A DNA stretch of 64,000 nucleotides from Acidobacteriaceae bacterium. GTDB taxonomy: Bacteria; Acidobacteriota; Terriglobia; Terriglobales; Acidobacteriaceae. The number at the start of each line of letters is the position of its first letter. Positions within the stretch are counted from its first letter, which is position 1. A program made the translations under genes and the position numbers. Of this stretch, positions 46,787 through 57,374 are shown one piece after another. The notes beneath the pieces were generated by a model. It saw only the letters and a list, made by a program, of their open reading frames with translations, made no database searches and was not told the DNA's origin. The stretch covers positions 1-64,000 of the forward strand of contig JASHOC010000050.1 of the NCBI GenBank assembly GCA_030041305.1, given 5' to 3'.

Positions 46787-48031
46787 ATGAGCGATCTCTC
46801 CAGCTATGTCATTCCTCGCGGTTTCCGCTTTGGCGCCGTCAAAGCGGGACTGAAAGCCAGCGGCCGCACCGATTTTGCGTTGATCGTGGCCGACGCTCCG
46901 GCCAGCGCCGCCGCGTCCTTTACCTCGAACCGCGTAGTCGCGGCGCCCGTGATCGTCGACAAAGAGCATCTGCGAGCCACGGGCGGCAAAGTCCGCGTAG
47001 TGGCTATCAATGCGGGCAACGCCAACTGCGCGGCGGGCTGCGCCGGGCTCGATGCCGCGCGCGCGGTGTGCGCCGCGGCGGCCCGTGCTTTCAGTTGCCG
47101 CACGGCAGAGGTTTTCCCATCATCAACAGGCGTCATCGGCGCGCCGCTGGCGGCAGAAAAAATCATCGCCGTCTTACCCGATCTCGCCGCCTCCATCGGC
47201 GCCGAATCCGATCGCTTTATGGAAGTCGCCGAGGCCATTCTGACCACCGACACGGTCGAAAAAACGGCCTTCGCCCACATTGAAGTCGCCGCCGCGGCCG
47301 CTTCCGGCGCGTCCAACGGTCTTCCCCGCCAGGTTCGCTTCGCCGCCTTCGGCAAAGGCTCAGGAATGATCCATCCCCAGCTTGCGCCCCACGCCACCAT
47401 GCTGATGTACATCCTCACCGATGCGGCCATCGAGCCCGCCGATCTCGCGTGTTACCTACAGCCCGCCGTTGAGGTCAGCTTCAACCGCATTTCCGTGGAC
47501 GGCGACACGTCGACCAACGACACCGTGCTGCTGCTTGCTTCCGGGGCCAGCGGCGTGACCCTCGGCGCCGGCGACCCGGCTTTCGCGGCCGCGCTCAACC
47601 AGGTTTGCGCCTCGCTCGCCAAGCAGGTGGTCGCCGACGGCGAAGGCGTGACCCACGTGGTGGAATTGCGCATCGACGGCGCGGCCAGTGACGCCGACGC
47701 CCTGCGCGTCGCCAAAGCCATTGCCCACTCGCCGCTCGTGAAAACCGCATGGGCCGGCTGCGACCCCAATTGGGGACGTCTGGCCGCCGCCATCGGCTAC
47801 TCCGGCGCCCAGATCGATCCCGAACGCATCGACATTCGTTTCGGCTCGCTCCCGGTGTGCGAAAACGGAGCCCGCGCCCCCGGGTTCGATGAAGCCGCCG
47901 CTCATACCTATCTCGAGCAGCCCGAATACACCGTCTCCATCCAGCTTCACCAGGGACCCGGCGTCTGCATTTTCTGGACTACGGATCTAACTGCCCAATA
48001 CATCCACATCAACGCCGATTACTCAACCTAG
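46787..48031 (+). CDS. argJ: Bifunctional ornithine acetyltransferase/N-acetylglutamate synthase
   Basis: FPSSTGVIGAPL autoprocessing motif, GKGSGMIHP, SVDGDTSTNDT, DPNWGRLAAAIG. Confidence 0.95.
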   Translation: MSDLSSYVIPRGFRFGAVKAGLKASGRTDFALIVADAPASAAASFTSNRVVAAPVIVDKEHLRATGGKVRVVAINAGNANCAAGCAGLDAARAVCAAAARAFSCRTAEVFPSSTGVIGAPLAAEKIIAVLPDLAASIGAESDRFMEVAEAILTTDTVEKTAFAHIEVAAAAASGASNGLPRQVRFAAFGKGSGMIHPQLAPHATMLMYILTDAAIEPADLACYLQPAVEVSFNRISVDGDTSTNDTVLLLASGASGVTLGAGDPAFAAALNQVCASLAKQVVADGEGVTHVVELRIDGAASDADALRVAKAIAHSPLVKTAWAGCDPNWGRLAAAIGYSGAQIDPERIDIRFGSLPVCENGARAPGFDEAAAHTYLEQPEYTVSIQLHQGPGVCIFWTTDLTAQYIHINADYST

Positions 48032-48131
48032 GACACCGAGGCCTGGCCGCACCGCGGCGTGGATTCGATGTGAGATGCGCGGCATCCTGCCTCCATTACA
48101 ATGACTTCAATTACGAATATCGATCGCGCCC

Positions 48132-48971
48132 ATGCCCATGCAAACTACCAACGAAGCTGCGCCGCCGGCGGGCGGCAACGGCTTCTCGATTATTTCCAAG
48201 ACCAGACTGCTCGCCCTCTACAAGGCTCTGCTGCGATGCCGAGCGCTCGATGACCGCATCTCCGGTTCGCGCAAATTCGATTCATTCCAGCCGAGCAGAA
48301 ACGGATGGCGAAGCCTGGGGCCGAGCCCGCATGCGGCCGCTATCGCCGCGATCATTGACCTGCTTCCCGGCGACACGGTGGTTGCTTCAAGGGAAGATTT
48401 CATCCCGCGGTTTCTGCGCGGCGCAACAGCCAATGCGCTCCTCGCCAACCTGCGCAACGGCGCCATTTCCGGCGGCGCATCGATGGACTCACTGCTCAAG
48501 CGCGCCTTGAGCGCCGGCCGCGCCAGGAAGCGCCAGGATGAGAGGAAGATTGCAGTCCTTTTTGGGGCCGAAGAGTCCGAGACTTCAACACCGTGGCGGG
48601 AGACGTTGCACGCGGCGGGCGCCGAGCGTTTGCCCGTCATTTTTCTTTGTCGCCATCGGTCCGCTCCCGCCGGCGCAAACAATGGAGCGAAGAAATGCGG
48701 TGTTCCAGCCGTCGCCGTGGACGCCAACGACGTGGTTGCGCTTTATCGCGTCGCCTGCGAGTCGATTGCGCACGCTCGCCGCGGCAACGGCCCCACGCTG
48801 ATCGAATGCGTCCCCTGGCCGGCTTCGCTGGCGCAGGGTCGCGCCGCAGCCCGACTCGACGCCATTCAGAACATGGAGCGTTATCTGGCCCAGGCAGGCA
48901 TTGCATTCACGCGCGCAAGGGGAAAAATTGTGGCTGATTCCGGGCGACAAGCGCAAAAAAGAGATGCATAG
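48132..48971 (+). CDS. Degenerate dehydrogenase E1-alpha-like protein (TPP-family)
   Basis: KTRLLALYKALLRCRALDDRI start, LPVIFLC, GVPAVAVDANDVVALY...A..ARRGNGPTLIEC, but GDG TPP-binding motif is absent. Confidence 0.6.
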   Translation: MPMQTTNEAAPPAGGNGFSIISKTRLLALYKALLRCRALDDRISGSRKFDSFQPSRNGWRSLGPSPHAAAIAAIIDLLPGDTVVASREDFIPRFLRGATANALLANLRNGAISGGASMDSLLKRALSAGRARKRQDERKIAVLFGAEESETSTPWRETLHAAGAERLPVIFLCRHRSAPAGANNGAKKCGVPAVAVDANDVVALYRVACESIAHARRGNGPTLIECVPWPASLAQGRAAARLDAIQNMERYLAQAGIAFTRARGKIVADSGRQAQKRDA

Positions 48972-48996
48972 CTACCAATTTCAGCGAAGGCCGCAG

Positions 48997-49110
48997 CTAC
49001 CATTCCCAATCCCAACCGAGTTCGTTGGCGAATTCGGGCATGATCAGAGCGTCGTTGCCGCAAGCCGCCAATTGGTAACTCGCCTGAGCCCAACCAGTGC
49101 GCGCGGGCAA
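48997..49110 (-). pseudogene. Possible MazE/AbrB-type antitoxin C-terminal remnant
   Basis: ARTGWAQASYQLAACGNDALIMPEFANELGWDWEW resembles antitoxin C-termini (GWxxAxxxLAxxGxDALxxP); no matching N-terminal domain in frame. Confidence 0.3.
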
Positions 49111-49328
49111 GTCATGAGCTGTCGGCTTATTCGCCGCCAATCTCAGTCTCATCCTCCGCGAAGAATCCGGGGTCAACGGGGTTGACCTCGCGTTCGAGCG
49201 ATTTTTCCAGGGAGACGCCGTCGTTTTCATATATAAGTCTCGAAAATTCGCTGCCATCGCCGATCTTACCTGAGAATGGGACCTCAAAGAGCCAATCTGG
49301 CCAGCTTTTCGCTGCGCGGGCAGATCCC

Positions 49329-50372
49329 TTACTTCGCCCGCGGATGCGTCCGGTCATACACCTCGGTCAACTGCGCCGCAGTCAGTTGGGTGTAGCGCTG
49401 CGTGGTGGAGAGCCGTTCATGCCCCAGCAGTTCCTGAATGGCGCGCAAGTCCGCGCCTTCTTCGAGCAAATGTGTGCCGAAGGCATGGCGTAGCGTGTGC
49501 GGGTGGACGTCTGCCGAAAGCCCGCGCAGAATGGCGATGCGTTTGACGATGCGGCCCACGCTGCGTGTGGTGAGCCGGGCCTGCCTGCCCGCCGAGCCTC
49601 CTAGCCCGTCGAGGCCGCGCAAGTGCAGATTCACGAACAACGCGGGAGTGGTGCGATTCGTTCCTCCTGCCGCGTCCAGTCGCGCCGCGCGCTCGGCGAG
49701 ATAGACGCGCAGCGCCTTCGCCGCCGCGTCCCCCAGCGGCGCGTACCGCTGCTTTTGCCCCTTGCCGCGCACCAGGATCGCTTCGTTGGCCCAATGAATG
49801 TCGTCGAGGTTCAGGCCGGTCAGTTCCGCATTGCGGATACCGCAGCCGTAAAGCAGTTCGAGGATCGCGCGGTCGCGTGCCGGCCAACTCGCCGCGTCAT
49901 CGCGCACGGAGTCGACCACGCGGTTCATCTGCTCAATGGATGGGACGCGGGGCAGGTGCTTGGGCAGCCGTGGCGTGGCCACCAGCGAAGCCGCATTGCG
50001 CTCAATGTAGCCCGCGCGCGCCAGCCACTTGAACCAGCTTCGAATCGCCGCCAGCGCCCGCGCCGCCGAAGCTTTCGAAAGCCCACGCTCATAGAGCGAG
50101 CCCAAGTAGGCGCGTATGTCAGTGTGCTCGATCCGGTCGACCCTCGGCTCGCTTTGCTCGACGCGCGGTGCGCCTCCCTCGGCGCAGGGCGCGCCAGGCG
50201 GTTCCGCATTTGCGGCCGCGCGCCTCAAGATCCACGCGGCGAATTCTTCCAGTTCGCGCCGGTAGGCGCGCAGCGTGTGCGCCGAGGCGCCGCGCTCGTT
50301 GGCCAGCACGCGCAGATAATCCCCCACCAGAATTTCCAGTGCTGGAGCGCTTCGCGCCGCCGCCGCGCTCAT
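49329..50372 (-). CDS. xerC: Tyrosine recombinase (XerC-like)
   Basis: [44 protein letters not shown] 50372 overlaps upstream stop. Confidence 0.85.
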   Translation of the reverse strand: MSAAAARSAPALEILVGDYLRVLANERGASAHTLRAYRRELEEFAAWILRRAAANAEPPGAPCAEGGAPRVEQSEPRVDRIEHTDIRAYLGSLYERGLSKASAARALAAIRSWFKWLARAGYIERNAASLVATPRLPKHLPRVPSIEQMNRVVDSVRDDAASWPARDRAILELLYGCGIRNAELTGLNLDDIHWANEAILVRGKGQKQRYAPLGDAAAKALRVYLAERAARLDAAGGTNRTTPALFVNLHLRGLDGLGGSAGRQARLTTRSVGRIVKRIAILRGLSADVHPHTLRHAFGTHLLEEGADLRAIQELLGHERLSTTQRYTQLTAAQLTEVYDRTHPRAK

Positions 50373-51466
50373 GCGGGCTCCTTTTCCGCAAGCGAAGGAT
50401 CGCTTTCCGGATGCGGTTCCTCGTTGCGCTTGCTTTCGATTGAAACCACGCGCCAAGAAGCGGTGCGAACCGCCCCCGGTTGGTCCGCCCCGTAGCCGGG
50501 ATCGGGCCGGCTCTTCGCGCGCGGATGGTGCTCGCGGTGAACGGCCTTCAGCCGGCCCAGCGCCAGGTGCGTATACACCTGCGTGGTGGAAATATCGGCA
50601 TGGCCCAGCATCAATTGCACGCTGCGCAAGTCGGCGCCGTGCTCCACCATGTGCGTGGCGCAACTGTGGCGCAGCCGGTGCGGGCTGCCGCCCCCGTTCA
50701 TCTTGACCAGATGCCACACCCATTGCCGCGTCAACGGCATCCCGCGCAACGAAAGAAACAGCCGCGCTCGCTCGTATCCAGCCTCGCGTTTGGCCGCCTC
50801 GGGCCGCGTCGCACTGGCGCGGCGCGCCGAGCTGATGCGCGCCAAATGCGGCCGTCCGCTGCGCATGTACTCCTCCAGCGCCGCCAGCGCCGTGCGTCCC
50901 AGCGGCACAATGCGCTCCTTATCGCCCTTGCCGCGCACCTGCACACGGCCGAGGTCGAGCTTGAGATCGCTGGTGGAGAGCCCCGTCACCTCCGAGACGC
51001 GCAGTCCACCCCCGTACAGCAACTCGAGAATCGCCCGGTCGCGGAGTTCCGCCGCCTGCGCCTGCGGGTGCGTCGCCGCCATGCCGGCTCGCTCCAGCAT
51101 CTCCGCCACCTCCGGCTCCGCCAGCGACTTGGGCAGCACCTTCCACGCTTTGGGCGACTCGATGTTCACCGTAGGGTCGCGATCCAGGCGCCGATCCATG
51201 AGCAGCCATTTATAAAATCCGCGCAGGCAGCTTAGCTTGCGCGCGATCGAGCGCGCGTCGATGCCGTGGTCGCGCAGATGCTCGAGAAATCCGGCCACAT
51301 CGTCCTGGCTGGCCCGCAGCAGCACCCCGTCACGCCCTTCGAGATACTCAGCGAAGATCCTCAGGTCGCTCAGGTAGGCCTCGCATGTCAGCGGACGCAG
51401 TCCCTTCTCCACGCCTAGATATGCGTGATACTCCTTGAGAAGGCTGAGATTGCGTGCGCCGTCCAC
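50369..51466 (-). CDS. xerD: Tyrosine recombinase (XerD-like)
   Basis: [59 protein letters not shown]. Confidence 0.85.
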   Translation of the reverse strand: MDGARNLSLLKEYHAYLGVEKGLRPLTCEAYLSDLRIFAEYLEGRDGVLLRASQDDVAGFLEHLRDHGIDARSIARKLSCLRGFYKWLLMDRRLDRDPTVNIESPKAWKVLPKSLAEPEVAEMLERAGMAATHPQAQAAELRDRAILELLYGGGLRVSEVTGLSTSDLKLDLGRVQVRGKGDKERIVPLGRTALAALEEYMRSGRPHLARISSARRASATRPEAAKREAGYERARLFLSLRGMPLTRQWVWHLVKMNGGGSPHRLRHSCATHMVEHGADLRSVQLMLGHADISTTQVYTHLALGRLKAVHREHHPRAKSRPDPGYGADQPGAVRTASWRVVSIESKRNEEPHPESDPSLAEKEPA

Positions 51467-51631
51467 TCCACCGATTATCCCCGCCCTGCACGGGCCCCGC
51501 AGACCGCGCCGCCGGTAACCGAACCAGCCTCATCAAGGAATCAACTTGATCACCTCAACCCCTGGAATTCATCAAGCGTTTACCAAGCCCAGGCGTGCAT
51601 GACCGGCCCTATTCGAAGAAAATAGAGGTGA

Positions 51632-52420
51632 ATGGATTTTTCAGAGAAGATCGAGGAGCCTTTGCCGCCTGCGCCGGTCGCTCTCCCCGGCTGGTCCGCC
51701 GAGGAATTTGAGCGGCGGGTTTTCGATTGCCATCCCCGGATCGCCGTTTTCGATTGCGATGGAACCCTTTGGGGCGGGGACGCGGGTTGCGGCTTCATGG
51801 ACTGGTCGCTGGAGCAGGGCTTGGTCTCCCGCTCCACTGCGGACTGGATTGACAACCGTCACCGCGCCTATCGCGCCGGCAAGGTGAGCGAGGTGGCCAT
51901 CTGCGGAGAAATGGTGCAGATTTACGCCGGCTTGCGCGACCAGGAATTGCGTGAGGCGGCCGCCCGCTATTTCGACGAGTTCGTACGCGAACGCATTTTC
52001 CCCGAGATGGTCCGGATCGTCGCGTGGCTGCGGAAGGAGGGCGCTGAGATTTGGGCCGTGAGTTCCACCAACCGATGGGTCATTGTCGAAGGGGTGCGCG
52101 CCTTCGACATTCCCCCCGAGCGGGTTTTGGCCGCCGAGGTCCGGGTCAAATCCGGCTTGATCACCAGCGAGTTGGTGGACGTGCCTACGGGTCCCGCCAA
52201 GGCCACAGCGCTCCGGCGCGTCGGCCTGGCCCATCCCGATGCGGTCTTTGGCAACTCGGTGCACGACTTGGCCATGCTCGAACTGGCCCGCTGTCCGTTT
52301 CCGGTTAATCCCTCGCCGGCTCTGATGACTGCGGCGGCTCAACGCGGTTGGGGATATTTCCGGCCCGCTTCAGCCAACGAAGCCTCTGCCGCCGTCGAAG
52401 GAGAGACGGGCGTCCCTTGA
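51632..52420 (+). CDS. HAD-IB family phosphatase
   Basis: IAVFDCDGTLWGGD, AVSSTNRWVI, FGNSVHDLAML. Confidence 0.8.
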   Translation: MDFSEKIEEPLPPAPVALPGWSAEEFERRVFDCHPRIAVFDCDGTLWGGDAGCGFMDWSLEQGLVSRSTADWIDNRHRAYRAGKVSEVAICGEMVQIYAGLRDQELREAAARYFDEFVRERIFPEMVRIVAWLRKEGAEIWAVSSTNRWVIVEGVRAFDIPPERVLAAEVRVKSGLITSELVDVPTGPAKATALRRVGLAHPDAVFGNSVHDLAMLELARCPFPVNPSPALMTAAAQRGWGYFRPASANEASAAVEGETGVP

Positions 52421-52567
52421 GCCGAAGGCGGGGAGCCAAAGGCAGGCGTCCCTTAAGCTGCTTTGGCCCCTCCGGAGGTAAACCGGCTTTCCCATTCCGG
52501 GGGCCGGAGGCGCCCGTCAGAATTCCCCTCGCTTTCACGCCTATTTTGTTAGGGTTACACTAGAAGG

Positions 52568-53008
52568 GTGGATGGAGCCCAAACCAATGGATCCGGCCGG
52601 TCCGCCGGGCCTGCGCTGCGCTTTGTGGCTGCGGCTCTTATCGTGCGCTCCGGCCAGGTTTTGATCGGCCAGCGCCGTCACGATCAGCCCATGGCTTCGC
52701 TCTGGGAGTTTCCGGGCGGAAAAATCGAGCCCGGCGAAAGTCCGCAACAGGCGCTGGTTCGCGAGTTGGCCGAAGAGCTGGGCATCCAAGCCTCCATTGG
52801 CCCGGCTGTCACCCGCATCCGTCACAATTACCGCCATGGCGGCGCCGTGGATTTGCAATTTTTCGCGGTGCGCGAGTTCGCCGGCGAAATCGACAACCGG
52901 ATCTACCAGCAGGTGCGTTGGGTAAATTTGGAAAAGCTGCCCGAATACCAGTTTCTGGCCGCTGATCGAGGATTAATCCGCGACTTGGCGGCCGGCAAGC
53001 TCCTTTAG
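52568..53008 (+). CDS. mutT: Nudix hydrolase, MutT-like (8-oxo-dGTP diphosphatase)
   Basis: Nudix box GGKIEPGESPQQALVRELAEELGI. Confidence 0.88.
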   Translation: MDGAQTNGSGRSAGPALRFVAAALIVRSGQVLIGQRRHDQPMASLWEFPGGKIEPGESPQQALVRELAEELGIQASIGPAVTRIRHNYRHGGAVDLQFFAVREFAGEIDNRIYQQVRWVNLEKLPEYQFLAADRGLIRDLAAGKLL

Positions 53009-53023
53009 CCGGCGACGGCGACC

Positions 53024-54340
53024 ATGAACCAGCCCATTCTCGGCTGCATCGCCGACGACCTTACCGGCGCCACCGATCTGGCCAACAATCTTGTTCGCGC
53101 CGGAATGCGCGTCCTCCTCGTCATCGATGCGCCGGACGGTGATGTTCCACTCGACGCAGACGGTGTTGTCGTTGCCCTCAAATCCCGCACCATCCCCGCT
53201 CCCCAAGCCGTGGCGCAATCCCTGCATTCCTGCCGCTGGCTGCGCCGTCAAGGCGTTCGGCACATCTACTTCAAAATCTGCTCCACTTTCGACTCCACGC
53301 CCAAGGGCAACATCGGCCCAGTGATTGAAGCGCTCATGGACGAACTGGGCTGCCCTTTCAGCGCCGTCGTTCCCGCTTTCCCCGACAACGACCGCACTGT
53401 CTACAAAGGCCATCTCTTCGTCGGCGATGTTTTGCTTTCCGAAAGCGGCATGCGCAACCATCCCTTGAACCCCATGACCGACTCCAATCTGGTCCGATTC
53501 CTCGAACTGCAACTGAACAGCGCAAGCCGCCGCAAGACTGGCCGCATCGACTACGCCAGCGTGGCCGCGTCCGCAGACGCCATTGGCGCCAGAATCACCG
53601 CGCTTCGCGCAGCGGGCGTCTCGATCGCCATCGCCGACACGCTGAACAACGGCGATTTGCATCGACTGGCTGCGGCCCTCCGCGACGATCTTCTGGTGAC
53701 CGCCGGTTCCGGATTGGCTATCGGCCTTCCCGCCCAATGGGGCTTCCAAGCTTCTCTCACCTCGGCCCAACTGCCCCCGGCGAAAGGGCGCAGAGCGATC
53801 GTCGCCGGCAGTTGCTCGGCAGCCACCAATGCCCAGGTTCTGCGTTTTCTCGAAGGCAGAGGAAGTGCCTTCGCTCTCGACCCCATGCACCTTGCCGCAG
53901 CTTCAATCGCCCCCGTCGAGCAAGCCCTCCTCTGGGCGGAAAAGTGCTGGAGCGGCAATGCTTCCGAGCCGCTGCTCGTCTATTCCACGTCCCCTCCCGA
54001 GGCCGTCCGAGCCACGCACCAGCGCCTCGGCGTGGAGCGCAGCGGCGAATTGGTCGAACAAGCCTTAGCCGCCATTGCCCGGGAGCTGGTTCAGCGCGGC
54101 GTTGGCCGGCTGGTGGTGGCCGGCGGAGAAACCGCGGGCGTCTGCATTCGCGCCCTCGAAATCGATCGGATGCGCATTGGCCCGCAGATCGATCCCGGCG
54201 TCCCGTGGTGCTACGCTGCAGCGCCCCATCTTCCCCTTGGCGGCGTGCATCTGGCCCTCAAGTCCGGCAACTTCGGTTCCACCGATTTCTTCACCAAGGC
54301 CTTTTCGTATCTCGATCAACCCGCGAAGGCTGCGCCATGA
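53024..54340 (+). CDS. otnK: Four-carbon acid sugar kinase (DUF1537, OtnK-like)
   Basis: GCIADDLTGATDLANNLVRAGM, KICSTFDSTPKGNIGPV, VVAGGETAGVCI. Confidence 0.85.
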   Translation: MNQPILGCIADDLTGATDLANNLVRAGMRVLLVIDAPDGDVPLDADGVVVALKSRTIPAPQAVAQSLHSCRWLRRQGVRHIYFKICSTFDSTPKGNIGPVIEALMDELGCPFSAVVPAFPDNDRTVYKGHLFVGDVLLSESGMRNHPLNPMTDSNLVRFLELQLNSASRRKTGRIDYASVAASADAIGARITALRAAGVSIAIADTLNNGDLHRLAAALRDDLLVTAGSGLAIGLPAQWGFQASLTSAQLPPAKGRRAIVAGSCSAATNAQVLRFLEGRGSAFALDPMHLAAASIAPVEQALLWAEKCWSGNASEPLLVYSTSPPEAVRATHQRLGVERSGELVEQALAAIARELVQRGVGRLVVAGGETAGVCIRALEIDRMRIGPQIDPGVPWCYAAAPHLPLGGVHLALKSGNFGSTDFFTKAFSYLDQPAKAAP

Positions 54341-54996
54341 GCAATGAATCCGAATTACGCCGGGAAATCTGCCGGGTCGGCCGCTCGCTGTTTGAGCGTG
54401 GCTACGCGCACTCCACCGCCGGCAACATCAGCGCGCGCCTGGCGAACGGCTACCTGATTACGCCCACCGACGCCTGCCTGGGTTTCCTCGAGCCCGACCA
54501 CCTCGCCAAAGTCGGCGAAGACGGGGTGCAACAAAGCGGCGGCCGCGCCAGCAAGACTCTGGCGCTTCACCGCAGAATCTACGCTGCCGATCACCGGGCC
54601 GCATGCATTATTCACACCCATTCCACGCATCTGGTTAGTCTGTCGTTGGCCGGCGCTTGGAGTCCCGATGACCTCGTGCCGCCCATCACTCCCTATTACG
54701 TGATGAAGGTGGGCCACGTGCCGCTGATTCCCTATCACCGGCCGGGCGATCCGGCGGTCGGCGATCTGGTGGTGGAAAAAATCCAGACCATGCTCGTGCA
54801 GGGGACGCCCATTCGCGCGGTCATGCTTGAACGATTGGGGCCCAATGTTTGGCACGACTCGCCCTCCGCGGCCATGGCGGTGCTGGAAGAGCTCGAAGAA
54901 ACCGCCCGGCTCTGGCTCATGACCGTCCCCAAGCCCGATCCTCTCCCGGCAGCCGCCATCGAGGAACTGCGCGTTCGCTTGGGGGCAATTTGGTAG
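54337..54996 (+). CDS. otnC: Class II aldolase (OtnC-like, 3-oxo-tetronate 4-phosphate decarboxylase)
   Basis: HSTAGNISARLANGYLITPTDACLG, CIIHTHSTHLVSLS; ATG overlaps otnK stop. Confidence 0.85.
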   Translation: MSNESELRREICRVGRSLFERGYAHSTAGNISARLANGYLITPTDACLGFLEPDHLAKVGEDGVQQSGGRASKTLALHRRIYAADHRAACIIHTHSTHLVSLSLAGAWSPDDLVPPITPYYVMKVGHVPLIPYHRPGDPAVGDLVVEKIQTMLVQGTPIRAVMLERLGPNVWHDSPSAAMAVLEELEETARLWLMTVPKPDPLPAAAIEELRVRLGAIW

Positions 54997-55076
54997 CTTG
55001 CCGCCCGGAATCATGCCGGGGCAACGGCGCCTCACTCTTTTGTGTCAACCTAATAGATTGGAGGAATTTTCCCGCG

Positions 55077-57194
55077 ATGATCACCGTTGATTCCCCGGCC
55101 GCCGTTCTTCCCGAACTTCATGCTTGGGAGGCCGACGGCGCTGCTTCCGCCGAAGCCCTGACGGCCTGGGTGAGCGCGCGGCTGGCGGCCCACGAAGCGG
55201 CCCTTACCGCGCTTCTCGCCGTCAAGGGCCCGCGTACCCCCGAGAACTCTCTGCGCCTCTACGACGAAGCCATTGAGCAACTGAACTTGGCTGGCGCCCA
55301 GGCCGGCATTCTCAACTCCGTCGCCGCCGATCGCGGGGTGCGCGACCAGGCCCAAATCGAAGCCCAGCGCGTCGCCGTCGCCGTTGCCGCCCTCAGCCTC
55401 AACCGCGACATTTATGACGCGCTTGAAGCCATCAACGTAGAAGCCGCCAGTCCGGCCACGAAACATTACTTCGAACGTACCCTCCTCAGCTATCGTTTGG
55501 CTGGCGTCGATAAAGACAAGCCTACCCGCGACCGCCTCCAGACTCTGCACGAAAAGGCCGCGAGACTGGGGCTCGAATTCGGCCGCAACATTCAGGAAGG
55601 CGCCAAAGCCATTGAGGCCACGGTAACCGAGCTCGACGGCTTGCCTGCCGACTACATCGCCCGCCATCCCGTCCAGAACGGCCCCGAAGGCTCTGTGGGC
55701 CGCGTCACCCTCTCCACTGACCCGCCCGATATGCTCCCGGTGATGACCTTCGCCCACAGCGCCGCCCTCCGCGAGCGCATGTTTCTGGCCTACAATACCC
55801 GCGCCTATCCGGCTAATAAGCAGATTCTTCTCGATTTGCTTATCACCCGGCAGGAAATCGCCACGCTCCTTGGCTTTCGCAGCTGGGCCGACCTGGCCAC
55901 CGCCGACCAGATGATGCGCTCGGCGGCCAACGTGCGTGAATTCTTGTCCCAGCTCGAGGCCGCCAGCCGCGAGGGCGCCGCCCGCGAACACGCTCTCATC
56001 CTCGACTTTGCCCGCCGCCAGAACGGCCACGGCCACTGCGAAGCCATTGATATGGCCGGCCGCAGTTACTGGTACGAGCAGTTTCGCCGCGCCGCCTTCG
56101 CCTTCGACTCCCAATCGGTGCGGCCCTATCTTCCTTACCCCCAGGTCGAGGCGGGGATTCTCAGAATTGCCGAGCGGCTCTTCCAGGTCGAATTCCGCCG
56201 CGCCGAGGTTGCCGCCTGGCATCCGGATGTCTCGGTTTTCGACGTCTTCGACGCGGGCTGGCGCGGGGCTCCCGGCGACGGGTGGCTCAGAGAGCCGGGG
56301 TCGCCGGAGCCGAGGCGCGTAGGCCGCTTCTATCTCGACATGCATCCCCGCGAGGGCAAGGACAAGTGGTTCTCCGCCGCGCCCGTCGTTACCGGCGTCC
56401 GGGGCCGCACCTTGCCCGAAGCCGCGCTCATCTGTAACTTTCCCAGCAGTAGCGGAACCGACCCTGGCCTGCTGCAGTACTCCGACGTGGTCACCTGCTT
56501 CCACGAATTCGGCCACCTGATGCACGCCATTCTCGGCGGCCATACCGAGTGGGCCGGAATCTCCGGCTTCGCCACCGAAGGCGACTTCATCGAGGTCCCC
56601 TCGCAGATGCTCGAAGAGTTTTTCCGCGATGAAAAGCTTCTCCAGTCCTTCGCCAGGCATTACCAAACCGGCGAAGTTCTACCTGCGGAACTGATCCGCA
56701 ATCTGAAGCGCGCCGGGGCCTTCGGGCGCGCCGACTGGGTGCGCAGCCAGCTTTACTACACCACCCTTTCCCTCGATCTCCACGACCAGGACCCGGCCAT
56801 CGTCGATCTCGACCAAATCACCGAGCGGCTGCACACCTCCTTCCAGCCCTGGACTTGGATCGACGGCAACCGCATGTATGCGAGCTTCGGGCATCTTACC
56901 GGCTACTCGTCCAACTACTATACGTACGCCTTCGACAAGGTGATCGCCCTTGATTTCTTCGCGCAATTCGATCCCAACAATCTGTTGGCCGGTGACGCCG
57001 GCGCGCGCTACCGCACGACGGTCCTGGAGCAGGGCGGCTCCAAGCCGGGCCGGCAAATGGTCCGCGATTTTCTAGGTCGCGACGAGCAGTTCGCGGCCTT
57101 TACAAAGTGGCTCAATGAGGAGTTTGACGACGGCCGGGTCTGGACAGCGGGCAATTTGGGTGGATCGCCTCCGCCGGATGCCGGAGTGGTGTGA
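55077..57194 (+). CDS. M3-family zinc oligopeptidase
   Basis: FHEFGHLMHAILGG zinc site; GFATEGDFIEVPSQMLEEF. Confidence 0.93.
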   Translation: MITVDSPAAVLPELHAWEADGAASAEALTAWVSARLAAHEAALTALLAVKGPRTPENSLRLYDEAIEQLNLAGAQAGILNSVAADRGVRDQAQIEAQRVAVAVAALSLNRDIYDALEAINVEAASPATKHYFERTLLSYRLAGVDKDKPTRDRLQTLHEKAARLGLEFGRNIQEGAKAIEATVTELDGLPADYIARHPVQNGPEGSVGRVTLSTDPPDMLPVMTFAHSAALRERMFLAYNTRAYPANKQILLDLLITRQEIATLLGFRSWADLATADQMMRSAANVREFLSQLEAASREGAAREHALILDFARRQNGHGHCEAIDMAGRSYWYEQFRRAAFAFDSQSVRPYLPYPQVEAGILRIAERLFQVEFRRAEVAAWHPDVSVFDVFDAGWRGAPGDGWLREPGSPEPRRVGRFYLDMHPREGKDKWFSAAPVVTGVRGRTLPEAALICNFPSSSGTDPGLLQYSDVVTCFHEFGHLMHAILGGHTEWAGISGFATEGDFIEVPSQMLEEFFRDEKLLQSFARHYQTGEVLPAELIRNLKRAGAFGRADWVRSQLYYTTLSLDLHDQDPAIVDLDQITERLHTSFQPWTWIDGNRMYASFGHLTGYSSNYYTYAFDKVIALDFFAQFDPNNLLAGDAGARYRTTVLEQGGSKPGRQMVRDFLGRDEQFAAFTKWLNEEFDDGRVWTAGNLGGSPPPDAGVV

Positions 57195-57374
57195 GCCTTC
57201 AATCCTGCGGGCGGTGATGAGCGCGTCGCACGGAGCCCCGCGGGCGCCGCTCGGCGCGGAGCCGCCGTCCGAACCTTCCCAATGCAGGCCGATCAGGGGT
57301 CCACCCTGGATTCGCCGTTGTTCCATCCGTCACGCTGATCGGCTACAATCTCTTTCCGGCAAAGGAGATTCCCT

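Noticed and set aside
49329-51466. Tyrosine recombinases as integrases of a mobile island carrying the CIS
   Set aside because: They resemble chromosomal XerC/XerD, lie about 10 kb away among housekeeping genes, and no tRNA or att-like repeats were seen around the CIS
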